In this document: positions 8,864 through 18,661 of the stretch, in pieces
Numbering within the stretch: position 1 is the first letter of the stretch
Layout: each line of letters opens with the position of its first letter
DNA from: Burkholderiales bacterium LSUCC0115
GTDB taxonomy: Bacteria > Pseudomonadota > Gammaproteobacteria > Burkholderiales > Burkholderiaceae_A
DNA: 64,000 nt
NCBI GenBank assembly: GCA_009646425.1
Contig: WJBW01000003.1
Span: 62,001-126,000, forward strand
Reading direction: 5' to 3'
Notes under the pieces: generated by a model
Seen by the model: only the letters and a program-made list of their open reading frames with translations
The model's database searches: none
What the model was told of the DNA's origin: nothing
Program-made: the position numbers and the translations under genes

Positions 8864-11049
8864 GCTTTACCCTTCGACTCTCCCTGGCCTTGGTCTTTGC
8901 CTTGGGCGGGGTCATTCTGGCGCTGCTCTCCATGGCCTCTGGGGCCGAGAGTCGTCTGGACCGTTACTATCCCTACCTGCTGGGCGCGAACTTTGTCCTG
9001 GCGGTGGCCATGGCTACGCTGACCTTGCTGATTGTTCTCAGGACGTACAAGCGGTATCGGCAGCGTGTGTTTGGCTCGCGCTTGATGGTTCGTCTGGCCT
9101 TGGCCTTTACCCTGATGGGCATTGTCCCGGTGACCTTGGTCTCACTGGTCTCGGTACAGTTTTTGTCCCGCTCGATTGACAGCTGGTTCTCGCAGAGCGT
9201 GGATGGAGCCCTGGAGTCTGGCGCTGCTTTGGGCCGAGCCACACTGGAGGCCATCCAAATCGAATCGGTGACCCAGGCACGGCGGCTGGCGTTGGCGTTG
9301 GAGTCTGTGCCAGACCAGAGCCTGACAGAGGCCATTGAGACCTTGACCGAGGGGCGCGATGGCCTGGAGGTTCTCATTCTGAACGCCAAGGGCAGGGTCT
9401 TGGCGATCCGAAGTGCCTCTCTCTTTCGGCTGGTGCCCGACATGCCATCGGCCGAGGCGCTTAACCGTGCCCGTGCGACGCGCCAGTTTGTGATTGTCGA
9501 GCCCAGGCCAGATGGGCAGCAATGGGCCTTGCAGGCTCGGGCGTTGGTGATGTCCGTGCGATCTGGCCCATCAGCCGACCAGGTTCGTTTTGTTCAGTGG
9601 CTCGAGCCCGTGCCGGACGCATTGGCTCGAAACATCGATGCCCTGAACTTGGGTTACAGCGACTACCGACAGCTGGTTCTGGGCAAGCAGGGCATTCGAA
9701 AGATCTATGGGGTCACGCTGAGCCTGGCTTTGCTGCTGGCCGTCTTTGGTGCCCTGTCGGCTGCTGTCTTGTTAAGTGCTTGGCTGGCGGGGCCGTTGCG
9801 ATCATTGGAGCGAGCCACCAAAGCCGTGGCGGTTGGCGACTACCCCCAGCTCAAAGAAGACGCCGCCGATCACGAGCTCAATGACCTTTTGAAGTCCTTC
9901 AATGACATGACGCGTCAGCTCCAAGAGGCCAAGCAGCTGGCTTTTGAAAGCCAACAAAAGCGAGAGGCCTCTATGCAGTTCCTGGAGCAGGTGCTCTCGC
10001 ACTTGTCTGCGGGCGTGATGGTGTTTGATCAGCATTGGCAGTTGCGTCAATTCAACCCGGGTGCCAGCCGCATCCTTGGCGAAGACCTGCGAAGCCGAAT
10101 TGGACAGCCTTTGGGGCAGATCCCCCTGTTCGCCGGCGTTGCTGCTGAGATTGAACAGGCTCTGCTCAACGAGGCGGAAGATCAACGGCAGATCGAGGCC
10201 GAGCAAACTTCGGGTCAGCTGGTCTCTCTGGTGGCCAACACCTCTCGACTGCCAACCCTGGTCCAGGGCCAGCCGTCCTCTCATGTGCTGGTCTTCGATG
10301 ACATCAGTGCCTTGTTGTCGGCCCAGCGTGCCAAGACCTGGTCTGATATGGCCCGCCGACTGGCCCATGAGATCAAGAACCCGCTGACGCCCATCCAGCT
10401 CTCGGCCGAGCGCCTTCAACGGCGCTTAACGGGCAAGTTGGAGACCACCGATCAGGAGCTCTTGGAAAAGTCTTGCAACACCATTGTTGACCAGGTGGCT
10501 GGCCTGAAGGCCATGGTTGATGAGTTTCGAAATTACGCTCGACTGCCCATGGCCAAACCAGAGGCCTTGGAGCTGGGGAGTCTGGTCGCTGAGATCATGA
10601 CACTCTATGCGACCGATGCGCGAGTACAGGCCCAGTTATCGGATGCGGCCTGCTGGGTCTGGGCGGATCGCGGTCAGCTGATTCAGGTCATTCACAATCT
10701 GGTTCAAAACGCACAGGATGCGGTGGTCGATCAGACCTATGGCTTGGTGACCCTGACGACGCTGATCCGGTCGACCGAGACCGGTGGGTCAGAGGTGGTG
10801 CTCAGAGTCGATGACAATGGGCCAGGCATCCCACCGGACATGATGGGACGAATCTTCGAGCCCTATGTCACCAGCAAGGCCAAAGGCAGCGGCCTTGGTC
10901 TTGCCATTGTTAAGAAAATCGCCGAGGAGAACCGGGCATGCATCAGCCTAGAAACCCGGCGTGACGCTGACCAGAACGCCCTGGGCGCCCGCGCAGAGCT
11001 CTCATTTGCGCAATGGCTTCCGAAGGCAGAAAATCTAACCCATGGCTGA
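8860..11049 (+). CDS. NtrY-like membrane sensor histidine kinase
   Basis: Two-component sensor kinase of about 729 residues. Three hydrophobic segments lie at about residues 5-25, 38-60 and 75-103, then a periplasmic domain of about 180 residues, a fourth membrane segment at 283-311, HAMP (312-365), PAS (372-490), HisKA with phospho-acceptor His503 in RRLAHEIKNPLTPIQ, and HATPase_c with HNLVQNAQDAV and the G boxes DNGPGIP and GSGLGLAI. The architecture and the HEIKNPLTPIQLSAERL block fit the NtrY family, including PlrS described in Bordetella. The start is TTG at 8860, overlapping the DUF4390 stop. A longer frame exists upstream but lies wholly within DUF4390. The stop overlaps the regulator gene by 8 nt. 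Confidence 0.9.
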   Translation: MSFTLRLSLALVFALGGVILALLSMASGAESRLDRYYPYLLGANFVLAVAMATLTLLIVLRTYKRYRQRVFGSRLMVRLALAFTLMGIVPVTLVSLVSVQFLSRSIDSWFSQSVDGALESGAALGRATLEAIQIESVTQARRLALALESVPDQSLTEAIETLTEGRDGLEVLILNAKGRVLAIRSASLFRLVPDMPSAEALNRARATRQFVIVEPRPDGQQWALQARALVMSVRSGPSADQVRFVQWLEPVPDALARNIDALNLGYSDYRQLVLGKQGIRKIYGVTLSLALLLAVFGALSAAVLLSAWLAGPLRSLERATKAVAVGDYPQLKEDAADHELNDLLKSFNDMTRQLQEAKQLAFESQQKREASMQFLEQVLSHLSAGVMVFDQHWQLRQFNPGASRILGEDLRSRIGQPLGQIPLFAGVAAEIEQALLNEAEDQRQIEAEQTSGQLVSLVANTSRLPTLVQGQPSSHVLVFDDISALLSAQRAKTWSDMARRLAHEIKNPLTPIQLSAERLQRRLTGKLETTDQELLEKSCNTIVDQVAGLKAMVDEFRNYARLPMAKPEALELGSLVAEIMTLYATDARVQAQLSDAACWVWADRGQLIQVIHNLVQNAQDAVVDQTYGLVTLTTLIRSTETGGSEVVLRVDDNGPGIPPDMMGRIFEPYVTSKAKGSGLGLAIVKKIAEENRACISLETRRDADQNALGARAELSFAQWLPKAENLTHG

Positions 11050-11722
11050 TATTTTGATTGTTGACGACGAGCTCGGTATTCGGGAGCTCTTGTCGGAGGT
11101 GCTCGAGGATGAGGGGCACAGCATTACCCTTGCAGAGAATGCAAACCAAGCCCGCGCGGCGAGAGCGGATGGGCAACACGACCTGATCCTCCTTGACATC
11201 TGGATGCCCGATACCGACGGCGTCACCCTCCTCAAAGAATGGAATGCCGCAGGAAGCCTGACCATGCCTGTGGTCATGATGTCCGGTCATGCAACGATTG
11301 ATACGGCGGTTGAGGCCACCCGAATTGGCGCGTTTGATTTTCTGGAAAAACCGATCGCCCTGGCCAAGTTGTTGAAGACCGTGCAGGCGGCGCTGGCACG
11401 CGCGCAGGCCCAGAAGGCTTGGCGGGCTGCGGTCGCTCAGGCTCAGGCCCAGACAGCACCAGCGGTTGTGGAGGCGCCACCAGCACCTGACCCTCTCGAG
11501 CTGGCTCGAGAGGCCCTCGCACAGGTCGACTTAGACCAGCCTCTGCGAGAGGCCCGCGAGGCCTTTGAGCGGATTTATCTGGAGTACCAGCTCGAAAAAG
11601 AAGGTGGCAGCATGACCAAGCTGGCCGAACGCTCGGGGCTCGAGCGCACCCACCTCTATCGCAAGATTCGGCAGTTGGGCATGGAGCCACACAAGCAGAG
11701 CTCTCGCAAGGCGGTGGCGTGA
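11042..11722 (+). CDS. NtrX-like response regulator without AAA+ domain
   Basis: A 226-residue response regulator. The receiver domain covers residues 1-120, with acidic residues in VDDE, phospho-acceptor Asp52 in LLDIWMPDTDG, and Lys in FLEKPIAL. An Ala/Pro/Gln-rich linker (about 125-160) follows, then a Fis-type helix-turn-helix at about 180-215 (MTKLAERSGLERTHLYRKIR). Canonical NtrX has a sigma-54-activating AAA+ ATPase between these parts; here the GAFTGA region and Walker motifs are missing and the linker is far too short to hold them. It should therefore act as a plain DNA-binding regulator, not a sigma-54 activator. It overlaps the kinase gene (8 nt) and trkA (GTGA), so the partners are co-translated. 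Confidence 0.88.
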   Translation: MADILIVDDELGIRELLSEVLEDEGHSITLAENANQARAARADGQHDLILLDIWMPDTDGVTLLKEWNAAGSLTMPVVMMSGHATIDTAVEATRIGAFDFLEKPIALAKLLKTVQAALARAQAQKAWRAAVAQAQAQTAPAVVEAPPAPDPLELAREALAQVDLDQPLREAREAFERIYLEYQLEKEGGSMTKLAERSGLERTHLYRKIRQLGMEPHKQSSRKAVA

Positions 11723-13107
11723 GAATCTTGATCCTAGGTGCTGGCCGTGTTGGCGCGGGCCTGGCGGAGATGCTGGTCCTGGAGCGAAACGACATTACCG
11801 TTGTCGACACCGATGCCAGTCTTTTGGCGGACCTTCAAGAGCGTTTTGATCTGAGAACAGTGGTGGGCTCTGCCACCAGCATGACCACCCTAGAGGCGGC
11901 CGGTATCGAGGATGCAGACATCTTGATCGCCGTGACCGCCAGCGATGAAATCAATCTGGTGGCCTGTCAGCTGGGGCATCGTCGCTACAACGTTCCTCAG
12001 CGAATCGCCCGAGTGCGTTCCTCCCAATGGACTCAGCATCCAGACATTTTGGGTGACGAGGGGTTTGGGGTGAGTGTGGCGATCAGCCCAGAGGGCACCA
12101 TCACCGAGTACCTCACCAAGATCATCGAAATCCCAGAGGCCCTGCAGGTCTTGGAATTCGCCAAGGGACGGGTGAGTCTGCTGGCAGTCCGGGCCAATGC
12201 GGGCAGCCCACTGGTCTCGCATCCCATCAAGGACCTCAAGCAACACCTGCCAGCGGTTGACTCGAGAGTGGTGGCCATCTTCCGAGACGGTCGAGCCATT
12301 CTGCCCACGGGTGAGACCCTTATCGAGCCGGATGACGAAGTCTTTTTCCTGGCGGCCTCTGAGCACATTCGGATCGTGACCCAAGAGCTCCGAGAGATGG
12401 ACCGTCCTGTTCGCCGAGTCATGATTGTTGGGGGTGGCAACATTGGGCTTCGCCTGGCACATGCCGTTGGTGATGACATCACACCCAAGATCATTGAAGG
12501 CAATCGTCAGCGATGTGAGCGACTGGCTCAGGAGCTCAATGGCAAGGCTCTGGTGCTGCACGGCGACGCAACCGATGAAGACCTGCTGGTCGAAGAGAAC
12601 GTGGCCAACATGGACCTCTTCCTGGCGCTGACCAATGACGATGAGAACAACATCATGTCGGCTTTGTTGGCCAAGCGACTCGGGGCCCGTCGTGTTCTGG
12701 CTCTGATCAATCGCAAGGCCTACGCTGAGCTCATGGAGGGCAGCCGAATTGACATTGCGGTCACCCCTTCTCACATCACGCTGGGCGAGTTGCTGAAGTT
12801 CGTTCGCAGGGGCGATGTGGCCGCGGTCCACAGCCTCAGACGTGGCGCGGCGGAGGCGCTTGAGATCATCGCCCATGGGGATGCGAAAACCTCCAAGGTG
12901 GTGGGTCGAACCATCGAAGACCTCAAATTGCCCGACGGCGCCATGGTGGGGGCCCTGTTGCGCGGAGAGGGCGAGCAGGCCGAGGTGCTCATGGCCCACC
13001 ACGATATCGTGATTGAGTCAGAGGACCATCTGATTGTCTTTGTGACCAACCGCAAAATCATTCCAAAGGTGGAAAAACTCTTCCAGGTCTCCGCCGGATT
13101 CTTTTAG
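11719..13107 (+). CDS. trkA: Trk potassium uptake regulatory protein TrkA
   Basis: Peripheral membrane protein that gates the TrkH potassium channel in response to NAD(H) and nucleotides. The 462 residues form two tandem RCK units. The first Rossmann fold starts RILILGAGRVGAGLAEML, and the second near residue 233 starts RRVMIVGGGNIGLRLA. Each is followed by a TrkA_C domain. The start is GTG, overlapping the TGA of the response regulator gene. trkH follows after 17 nt. The pair lies in the same transcription unit as the NtrYX-like system, so potassium uptake may be regulated together with that system or may affect it. Confidence 0.95.
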   Translation: MRILILGAGRVGAGLAEMLVLERNDITVVDTDASLLADLQERFDLRTVVGSATSMTTLEAAGIEDADILIAVTASDEINLVACQLGHRRYNVPQRIARVRSSQWTQHPDILGDEGFGVSVAISPEGTITEYLTKIIEIPEALQVLEFAKGRVSLLAVRANAGSPLVSHPIKDLKQHLPAVDSRVVAIFRDGRAILPTGETLIEPDDEVFFLAASEHIRIVTQELREMDRPVRRVMIVGGGNIGLRLAHAVGDDITPKIIEGNRQRCERLAQELNGKALVLHGDATDEDLLVEENVANMDLFLALTNDDENNIMSALLAKRLGARRVLALINRKAYAELMEGSRIDIAVTPSHITLGELLKFVRRGDVAAVHSLRRGAAEALEIIAHGDAKTSKVVGRTIEDLKLPDGAMVGALLRGEGEQAEVLMAHHDIVIESEDHLIVFVTNRKIIPKVEKLFQVSAGFF

Positions 13108-13124
13108 ACGGCTAGGCGTTGACC

Positions 13125-14606
13125 ATGGTTGCACCCATCGTTTACCCAGGCTCCTCGTTTGGCGCCGTTTTTCACATCCTCAGCATGCTGGTCATGCTGT
13201 TTAGCCTCACCTTCTCGGTTCCGCTGGCTTTCGGATTTTTTGATCAGGATGCAGCCAAAGATGCATTTGTTCTGGGCGGTTGGATCACGTTTTCAACGGG
13301 GTTGGTGGGGTTCTTTCTGACCAAGCGCCACAAGCGAGAACTGCAGCCACGAGATGGCTTTCTGCTGGTGGGTCTGGTCTGGGTGACCTTGGCTTTTTTT
13401 GCGGCCTTGCCGATCTGGTTTTTCCTGCATGAGTTGGATTTCACCCATGCTTTTTTTGAGACCATCTCGGCCCTGACCACCACGGGGGCTACCGCCCTGT
13501 CAGGCCTGGATCAGATGCCCCGATCCATTTTGATTTGGCGAAGCCTGCTGCAATGGTTTGGTGGCATGGGTATTCTGGTCTTGGCTGTGGCCATCTTGCC
13601 GCTATTGGGTGTGGGTGGCATGCAGATTTATCGGGCAGAAACACCTGGGCCCATGAAGGAAAGCAAGCTCACGCCGCGGATCGCTGAGACGGCCAAAGGC
13701 TTTTGGGGCCTTTATCTGCTCTTTACCACCGCTTGTGTGCTGTCCTATTGGGCTGCTGGCATGAACTGGTTTGATGCGGTGGTGCACGCAGGAACGACCA
13801 TGAGCATCGGTGGTTTGTCCAGCTATGACGCTAGCATTGGCCACTTTCAAAACCCCATGATCGAGTTGGTGGCGATCGTCTTCATGATGATCGCAGGCGT
13901 GAATTTTGCAGTTCATTTCTCTGCGATTCGTCGCATGACCTGGGTGCCTTATCGACACTGCCCAGAGGCCCGCTACTTTGTCTTGGCCATTGGCGTCTCT
14001 GTTCTGGTGGTCGCGGCCCTGCTCTGGGCTCGGGGCGTCTATGAGGATCCTCTTCAGGCCCTCCGGCACGCCGCTTTCAATGTGGTGTCCATTGGAACGA
14101 CCACGGGCTATGCCACCCAGGACTATGCCAGCTGGCCTGCCTTTGCGCCCTGGCTGATGGTCTTGCTCAGCGCCTTTGCCACCAGCTCAAACTCGACTGG
14201 TGGCGGCATCAAGATGATTCGCCTGGTGATCATGGCCAAACTGGCCAAGCAAGAGCTTCAGCGAATCATTCACCCGCGGTCCGTCAACCCTGTTCAACTC
14301 GATCAGGCTACTGTCAGCCAGACGGTGATTTTCTCGATTCTGGCGTTCATGTTGTTTTATGGGGCGACGGTCATGGTGGCGACATTCTTCCTGCTGCTCT
14401 CGGGCATGCACGATGTCACGGCGATCAGCGCTGTGTTGGCTTGTATCAACAACTTGGGCCCAGGGTTGGGTGAGGTAGGCCCTGCTGCCAACTATGGTGC
14501 CCTGACCAATTTCCAGCTCTGGGTTCTGTCGGCCACCATGCTATTGGGCCGACTCGAACTGCTGACCCTGATTGTGGTGGTGGCGCCGGCCTTCTGGCGC
14601 AAGTAA
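13125..14606 (+). CDS. trkH: Trk potassium uptake channel subunit TrkH
   Basis: Integral membrane K+ transporter subunit of 493 residues, with about ten hydrophobic segments arranged as repeated M1-P-M2 units. Selectivity-filter-like loops are visible as ALTTTGATALSG near residue 120, GTTMSIGGLSSYD near 225, and SIGTTTGYATQD near 320. A TTG lies two codons before the ATG at 13125; the ATG is preferred. It works with TrkA encoded immediately upstream. The stop lies 1 nt from the end of the convergent MFS gene, so transcripts of the two genes must overlap unless they terminate within the coding regions. Confidence 0.94.
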   Translation: MVAPIVYPGSSFGAVFHILSMLVMLFSLTFSVPLAFGFFDQDAAKDAFVLGGWITFSTGLVGFFLTKRHKRELQPRDGFLLVGLVWVTLAFFAALPIWFFLHELDFTHAFFETISALTTTGATALSGLDQMPRSILIWRSLLQWFGGMGILVLAVAILPLLGVGGMQIYRAETPGPMKESKLTPRIAETAKGFWGLYLLFTTACVLSYWAAGMNWFDAVVHAGTTMSIGGLSSYDASIGHFQNPMIELVAIVFMMIAGVNFAVHFSAIRRMTWVPYRHCPEARYFVLAIGVSVLVVAALLWARGVYEDPLQALRHAAFNVVSIGTTTGYATQDYASWPAFAPWLMVLLSAFATSSNSTGGGIKMIRLVIMAKLAKQELQRIIHPRSVNPVQLDQATVSQTVIFSILAFMLFYGATVMVATFFLLLSGMHDVTAISAVLACINNLGPGLGEVGPAANYGALTNFQLWVLSATMLLGRLELLTLIVVVAPAFWRK

Positions 14607-14607
14607 A

Positions 14608-15909
14608 TCAGTCGATCTGGGTCTCGGGATCCAGGGCCCGGTGGGGGTGGCGTTTGGGCTCGTGCACCAAGGACTGAAACACCAGAGTCATGGCGATCCA
14701 GCCGCCTAAAAAGGCAAAGGCCCAGCTGTAGGCCTCAGCTGGATACTGACGAACCCCCGCCTCCATCTGCCCCGTCCAGAAGGCATCCAGAATGGCGCCA
14801 AAGACCGGAGGAAGTCCAATGCTCCCCACCATCACTGACAGATTGACCAGGGCGACGATGGTGCCTGTCCTCTGGCCGTGTACCAAGTCTTTGGCAAAGA
14901 CAAACGACAACACCATAGAGCCGGCAGCGAAACTCAGCAGCCACAAGACCGCCACAGTGGCATAGAGAGAGGACTGAAACAGGCCGGTGGCCAGGATGGC
15001 GAAACCCAGTGCACTGAGCGTAGAACCAATCAGCAGGGGCTGCTTGCGTCGTTCAATGCGATCCGAGTACTGACCAAAAAACACGCCGCCTGCTGAGAAG
15101 CCCACGATCATCAGCGAGCTGTAGATGGTGGCCGTCGCTGGGGGCAGGCTGAACTGGCTGGTGAGATAGGGCACGCTCCACAGCCAGGCCATGGCCGCCA
15201 TGCTGCCGGTCACACCAACTTGTCCCAGGCAGAGCAAGCTGAGGTCACGCCAGGGTCGTTTGAGAGGCTGATCGGTCTGGGGAATGGGGTGAGCATAGTT
15301 GGCGTAGCCCATCTGCTCGGGTTCATCTCGCAGCCACCAATACAGGGCCAACGCCAGAATCAGGGCTACCACGGCGCTGCCCAAGATGACCTCTCGCCAG
15401 CCAAAGGCGTCTGACAACAGCCGAAGGGGCAGACCAGAGAGGACACCACCCAAGCCACCCACCGCCAGTGACAGCCCCGTGATGCCGGCGAACCGTTTGG
15501 GTGAGAACCAATGGGAGGCCAGCTTGAGCATGCCAACCCAGGCCACCGCACCGGCGGCACCGATGATCAGCCGACCGATGGCAGCGGACCCCGCTGTGTG
15601 CGCCTGTGAAAAGACCAGCGCCCCTGTCATGCCCAACAGGGCTGCACCAGCCAAAACCCGTCGCGAGCCATATCGATCTATGAGAAGGCCGCCCGGCAAT
15701 TGGCAGCCTGCATAGGTGATGAAATAAGCCGAGGACAAAGACCCAAGGGCGACGGCCGAGTTGGCGATTTCACGCGACAAATCCAGGGCCAAGGCGGCGG
15801 GAGAGACGCGCTGGAAAAAGTCCAACAGGTAAAAGCAGGCGGCCAGGCCCCACATGGCAAATGACAGGCGCACCGGGGGTGCGAGCATGGGCTCAGTCCG
15901 TGGGTTCAC
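14608..15909 (-). CDS. MFS transporter (substrate unknown)
   Basis: Major facilitator protein of 433 residues with twelve predicted membrane helices. The loop 2-3 signature is present as GGLLIDRYGSRRV (residues 73-85), with a related loop in the second half (GQYSDRIERRKQP). The N-terminal half resembles proteins annotated only as MFS transporters in Burkholderiales, and nothing in the sequence fixes the substrate. The start is GTG; the ATG seven codons later is an alternative. It is the last gene in the metX-metW-dehydrogenase run on the minus strand, 33 nt after the dehydrogenase, and is convergent with trkH. Confidence 0.85.
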   Translation of the reverse strand: MNPRTEPMLAPPVRLSFAMWGLAACFYLLDFFQRVSPAALALDLSREIANSAVALGSLSSAYFITYAGCQLPGGLLIDRYGSRRVLAGAALLGMTGALVFSQAHTAGSAAIGRLIIGAAGAVAWVGMLKLASHWFSPKRFAGITGLSLAVGGLGGVLSGLPLRLLSDAFGWREVILGSAVVALILALALYWWLRDEPEQMGYANYAHPIPQTDQPLKRPWRDLSLLCLGQVGVTGSMAAMAWLWSVPYLTSQFSLPPATATIYSSLMIVGFSAGGVFFGQYSDRIERRKQPLLIGSTLSALGFAILATGLFQSSLYATVAVLWLLSFAAGSMVLSFVFAKDLVHGQRTGTIVALVNLSVMVGSIGLPPVFGAILDAFWTGQMEAGVRQYPAEAYSWAFAFLGGWIAMTLVFQSLVHEPKRHPHRALDPETQID

Positions 15910-15942
15910 AGTGGGTGCGCTTAGACAGGGGGGATCAAGACC

Positions 15943-16797
15943 TTAGGACTGGTAGTCGTAAAAGCCCCGGCCCGACTTACGACCAAGCAAGCCAGCGTCC
16001 ACCATTTCCTTGAGCAAAGGCGCTGGCCGATATTTGGGATCTTCAAAATGGTCTGACAAGACATTCATCACGGCCAGCAGCACATCCAGTCCGATCAGGT
16101 CTGCCAGCGCCAGAGGACCAATCGGATGGTTACAGCCTAACTTCATGCCATCGTCGATCTCTTGGGCGCTCGCCAATCCTTCTGCATAGACAAAGATGGC
16201 CTCGTTGATCATGGGGCAGAGCAGACGATTGACCACAAAGCCCGCGCTGTTCTTGACCACGATGGGTGCCTTGCCGATGGCCTTGGACAGCTCAACAATT
16301 GCCTCGACTGCTGCATCGGGGGTTTGCAGCCCCCGAATGACTTCGACGAGCGGCATCATCGGTACAGGGTTGAAGAAATGCATGCCAACAAAGCGTTTGG
16401 GCTGCTGGAGCTGGGCTGCCAGTCGCGTGACCGATAACGAAGATGTGTTGGTGGCGATCAGGACATCATGGCCGACAACAGCCTCGACGGCCTGCAGGAT
16501 TTTCACCTTGATGGCCTCGTTCTCTGTCGCCGCTTCCACGACCAGGTCGCAGCCCTTCAAGCCTGTGACGTCGGTGGTGGTCTGGATCAGGGCCATGGCA
16601 GCAGACTTGTCTGACTCGGTCATTGCCCCCTTTTTGATCACGCGATCCAGGGATCCGGCAATGGTTTTGATCGCCTTGTCGAGCGCCGGCTGAGAGATGT
16701 CTTGCAGGACAACGGCATAACCCTTGGTGGCAAAGGCCTGGGCAATGCCATTGCCCATGGTGCCGGCTCCGATCACGCCAATTTGCTTAAACGCCAT
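15943..16797 (-). CDS. 3-hydroxybutyryl-CoA dehydrogenase family protein
   Basis: NAD-dependent 3-hydroxyacyl-CoA dehydrogenase of 284 residues, the standard length for the short monofunctional (Hbd/PaaH) type. The Rossmann motif [17 protein letters not shown] is at residues 7-23. The catalytic His lies in [17 protein letters not shown], and the conserved [11 protein letters not shown] is at about 185-196. The C-terminal dimerisation domain ends [14 protein letters not shown]. It interconverts 3-hydroxyacyl-CoA and acetoacyl-CoA, in butyrate-type or short-chain oxidation or in aromatic-acid breakdown; the exact pathway cannot be told from the locus. The ATG is preceded by AAGGATGA. It follows metW by 12 nt. 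Confidence 0.92.
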   Translation of the reverse strand: MAFKQIGVIGAGTMGNGIAQAFATKGYAVVLQDISQPALDKAIKTIAGSLDRVIKKGAMTESDKSAAMALIQTTTDVTGLKGCDLVVEAATENEAIKVKILQAVEAVVGHDVLIATNTSSLSVTRLAAQLQQPKRFVGMHFFNPVPMMPLVEVIRGLQTPDAAVEAIVELSKAIGKAPIVVKNSAGFVVNRLLCPMINEAIFVYAEGLASAQEIDDGMKLGCNHPIGPLALADLIGLDVLLAVMNVLSDHFEDPKYRPAPLLKEMVDAGLLGRKSGRGFYDYQS

Positions 16798-16809
16798 GAG
16801 ACTTCATCC

Positions 16810-17406
16810 TTATTGTTTAAAACGATAGAGCGCCAGCGTGGCCCGCAGTTTCGCTGCAAACGAAATGGCTCTCGCATGACCATCCGCTGATTCGGCCAGG
16901 TAGCCTCGGTCGACGATCTGCAGCCTGAGCCGACCCAACAAATCCTCAAAATCTTGGGTGGTGGCAAAGTGCAGATTAGGGGTGTCATACCATTGGTAGG
17001 GCAGTCGTTGGTTGACGGGCATATGACCGCGTAGCAAAGACCAGACATGGCTGATGTGGCCAAAGTTGGGGATGCTGACAATGGCCTCTTGGCCAAGTCC
17101 TGCAATGTCTTTCAAGACACGCTCGGTCTGGTGCGTCGCCTGCAGAGCCTGCGACAAAACCACCACATCGAACCGTGTACCCGAGAACAGACTGAGGCCT
17201 TCGTCGATATTGGCCTGGATGACGTTGACGCCATGACGCACACAGGCCTCAACCGCCTGGTGATTGATTTCCACGCCGTATCCTGAGCAGCCTTTTTCCT
17301 GGGCCAGCCAGCGAAGCAATTCGCCATTGCCGCAGCCCAGGTCCAGCACATGGGCCCCTTTGGGCACCCAGGCGGCAATCATCGCCAGATCAGCCCTCAG
17401 AATCAA
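16810..17406 (-). CDS. metW: Methionine biosynthesis protein MetW
   Basis: A 198-residue class I methyltransferase-fold protein of the MetW family, found next to metX in many proteobacteria and reported to be needed for, or to stimulate, homoserine acylation. The SAM-binding-type motif [15 protein letters not shown] is at residues 20-34. Further family blocks are [40 protein letters not shown], and [13 protein letters not shown]. The start is TTG, overlapping the metX TGA (TTGA); this start gives the N-terminus ([10 protein letters not shown]) seen in MetW proteins. Coupled translation with metX supports a shared role. Confidence 0.93.
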   Translation of the reverse strand: MILRADLAMIAAWVPKGAHVLDLGCGNGELLRWLAQEKGCSGYGVEINHQAVEACVRHGVNVIQANIDEGLSLFSGTRFDVVVLSQALQATHQTERVLKDIAGLGQEAIVSIPNFGHISHVWSLLRGHMPVNQRLPYQWYDTPNLHFATTQDFEDLLGRLRLQIVDRGYLAESADGHARAISFAAKLRATLALYRFKQ

Positions 17407-18560
17407 GCTGCCACCTGTGGGCTGAGTGTTTTGGCGATGCGATCAAAGTACTCACGAACAAAGCCGTGATACTTGGGGTCGGTCATCAGAAAGGCATCGT
17501 GGCCGTGTGGCGCATCGATCTCGGCGTAGGCCAGTTCGGCCTTGTTTTTCATCAGGGCCGAGACGATCTCTCGGGTCCTCTCCGGCGGAAAGCGCCAGTC
17601 GGTCGTGAATGACACCAGGCAGAACTTGGATGTCACTTGGGCCAGCGCAGCGGCCAAATCGCCACCCGTTCGTCTGGCCGGATCAAAGTAGTCCAGTGCC
17701 CGCGTGATCAGTAGATAGGTGTTGGCATCAAAGTAGGTCGAGAACTTTTCGCCCTGGTACCGAAGGTAGGACTCGATCTCAAACTCCACATCAAAACCGT
17801 AGCGATAGTCATCTGAACCTCTGAGGGCCCTGCCAAACTTCTGGGCCATGTCGTCATCAGACAGATAGGTGATGTGCCCGACCATTCGAGCCACCGACAG
17901 CCCGCGCTTGGGGACGGTCTGGTGAGCATAGTAGTCGCCGCCATGAAACTCGGGGTCGGTCACAATCGCACGCCGTGCCACTTCGTTAAAGGCAATGTTC
18001 TGGGCAGACAGCCTGGGCGTAGAGGCAATGACCACGGCATGAGCCACGCGATCGGGATAGGCGATGGCCCATTGCAAGGCCTGCATGCCACCCAAGCTTC
18101 CGCCCATGACGGCCGCAAATCGCTGAATGTTCAAGGCATCTGCTAAGCGGGCCTGGGCCTGGACCCAGTCTTCTACCGTGACCATGGGGAAACTGCTCCC
18201 ATAGGGACGCCCCGTGGCTGAATTGATGCTCGCAGGTCCGGTGGAACCAAAGCAAGAGCCCAGGTTGTTCACGCCAATGACAAAGAAACGATTGGTGTCA
18301 ACCGGTTTGCCCGGCCCCACCATGTTGTCCCACCAGCCGATGTCTTTTGGATAGTCGGCTCGGTAACCGGCGACATGGTGCGAGGCATTCAGGGCATGAC
18401 AAATGAGCACCGCGTTGCTGCGATCGGCGTTAAGCTGTCCGTAGGTCTCGTAGCAAAGGCTGTAGTCAGCGATCGACTGACCGCTGGCCAGTGGCAGTGG
18501 CTCTGCAAAAGACAGGGTGGCGGCAGAGACGGGCCCGACGCTGCTGATGGAAGTGTTCAC
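17403..18560 (-). CDS. metX: Homoserine O-acyltransferase MetX
   Basis: Alpha/beta-hydrolase-fold enzyme of 385 residues that activates homoserine by O-acylation, the first committed step of methionine synthesis. The nucleophile is Ser155 in [10 protein letters not shown], the acid Asp321 in TTDWRFPPE, and the base His354 in DAPHGHDAF. Other family blocks are [11 protein letters not shown] and [12 protein letters not shown]. Whether it uses acetyl-CoA or succinyl-CoA cannot be decided by eye; MetX enzymes of Betaproteobacteria are often succinyltransferases. The start is GTG with no clear ribosome-binding site. It is the first gene of a four-gene minus-strand run and divergent from the LuxR-type gene. 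Confidence 0.93.
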   Translation of the reverse strand: MNTSISSVGPVSAATLSFAEPLPLASGQSIADYSLCYETYGQLNADRSNAVLICHALNASHHVAGYRADYPKDIGWWDNMVGPGKPVDTNRFFVIGVNNLGSCFGSTGPASINSATGRPYGSSFPMVTVEDWVQAQARLADALNIQRFAAVMGGSLGGMQALQWAIAYPDRVAHAVVIASTPRLSAQNIAFNEVARRAIVTDPEFHGGDYYAHQTVPKRGLSVARMVGHITYLSDDDMAQKFGRALRGSDDYRYGFDVEFEIESYLRYQGEKFSTYFDANTYLLITRALDYFDPARRTGGDLAAALAQVTSKFCLVSFTTDWRFPPERTREIVSALMKNKAELAYAEIDAPHGHDAFLMTDPKYHGFVREYFDRIAKTLSPQVAA

Positions 18561-18661
18561 AGCCGTTAATTTGACACACTTTTTAACATTTACAGGGGGT
18601 CAGTCGATCCAGACTTTGCCATTCCAACCATTCGATCTACGACCTTCGAGGAGAGACTGAC

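Noticed and set aside
18561-18661. Possible SAM-responsive riboswitch upstream of metX
   Set aside because: The leader is short and AT-rich and shows none of the paired elements of known SAM or SAH riboswitch classes that I could identify by eye.
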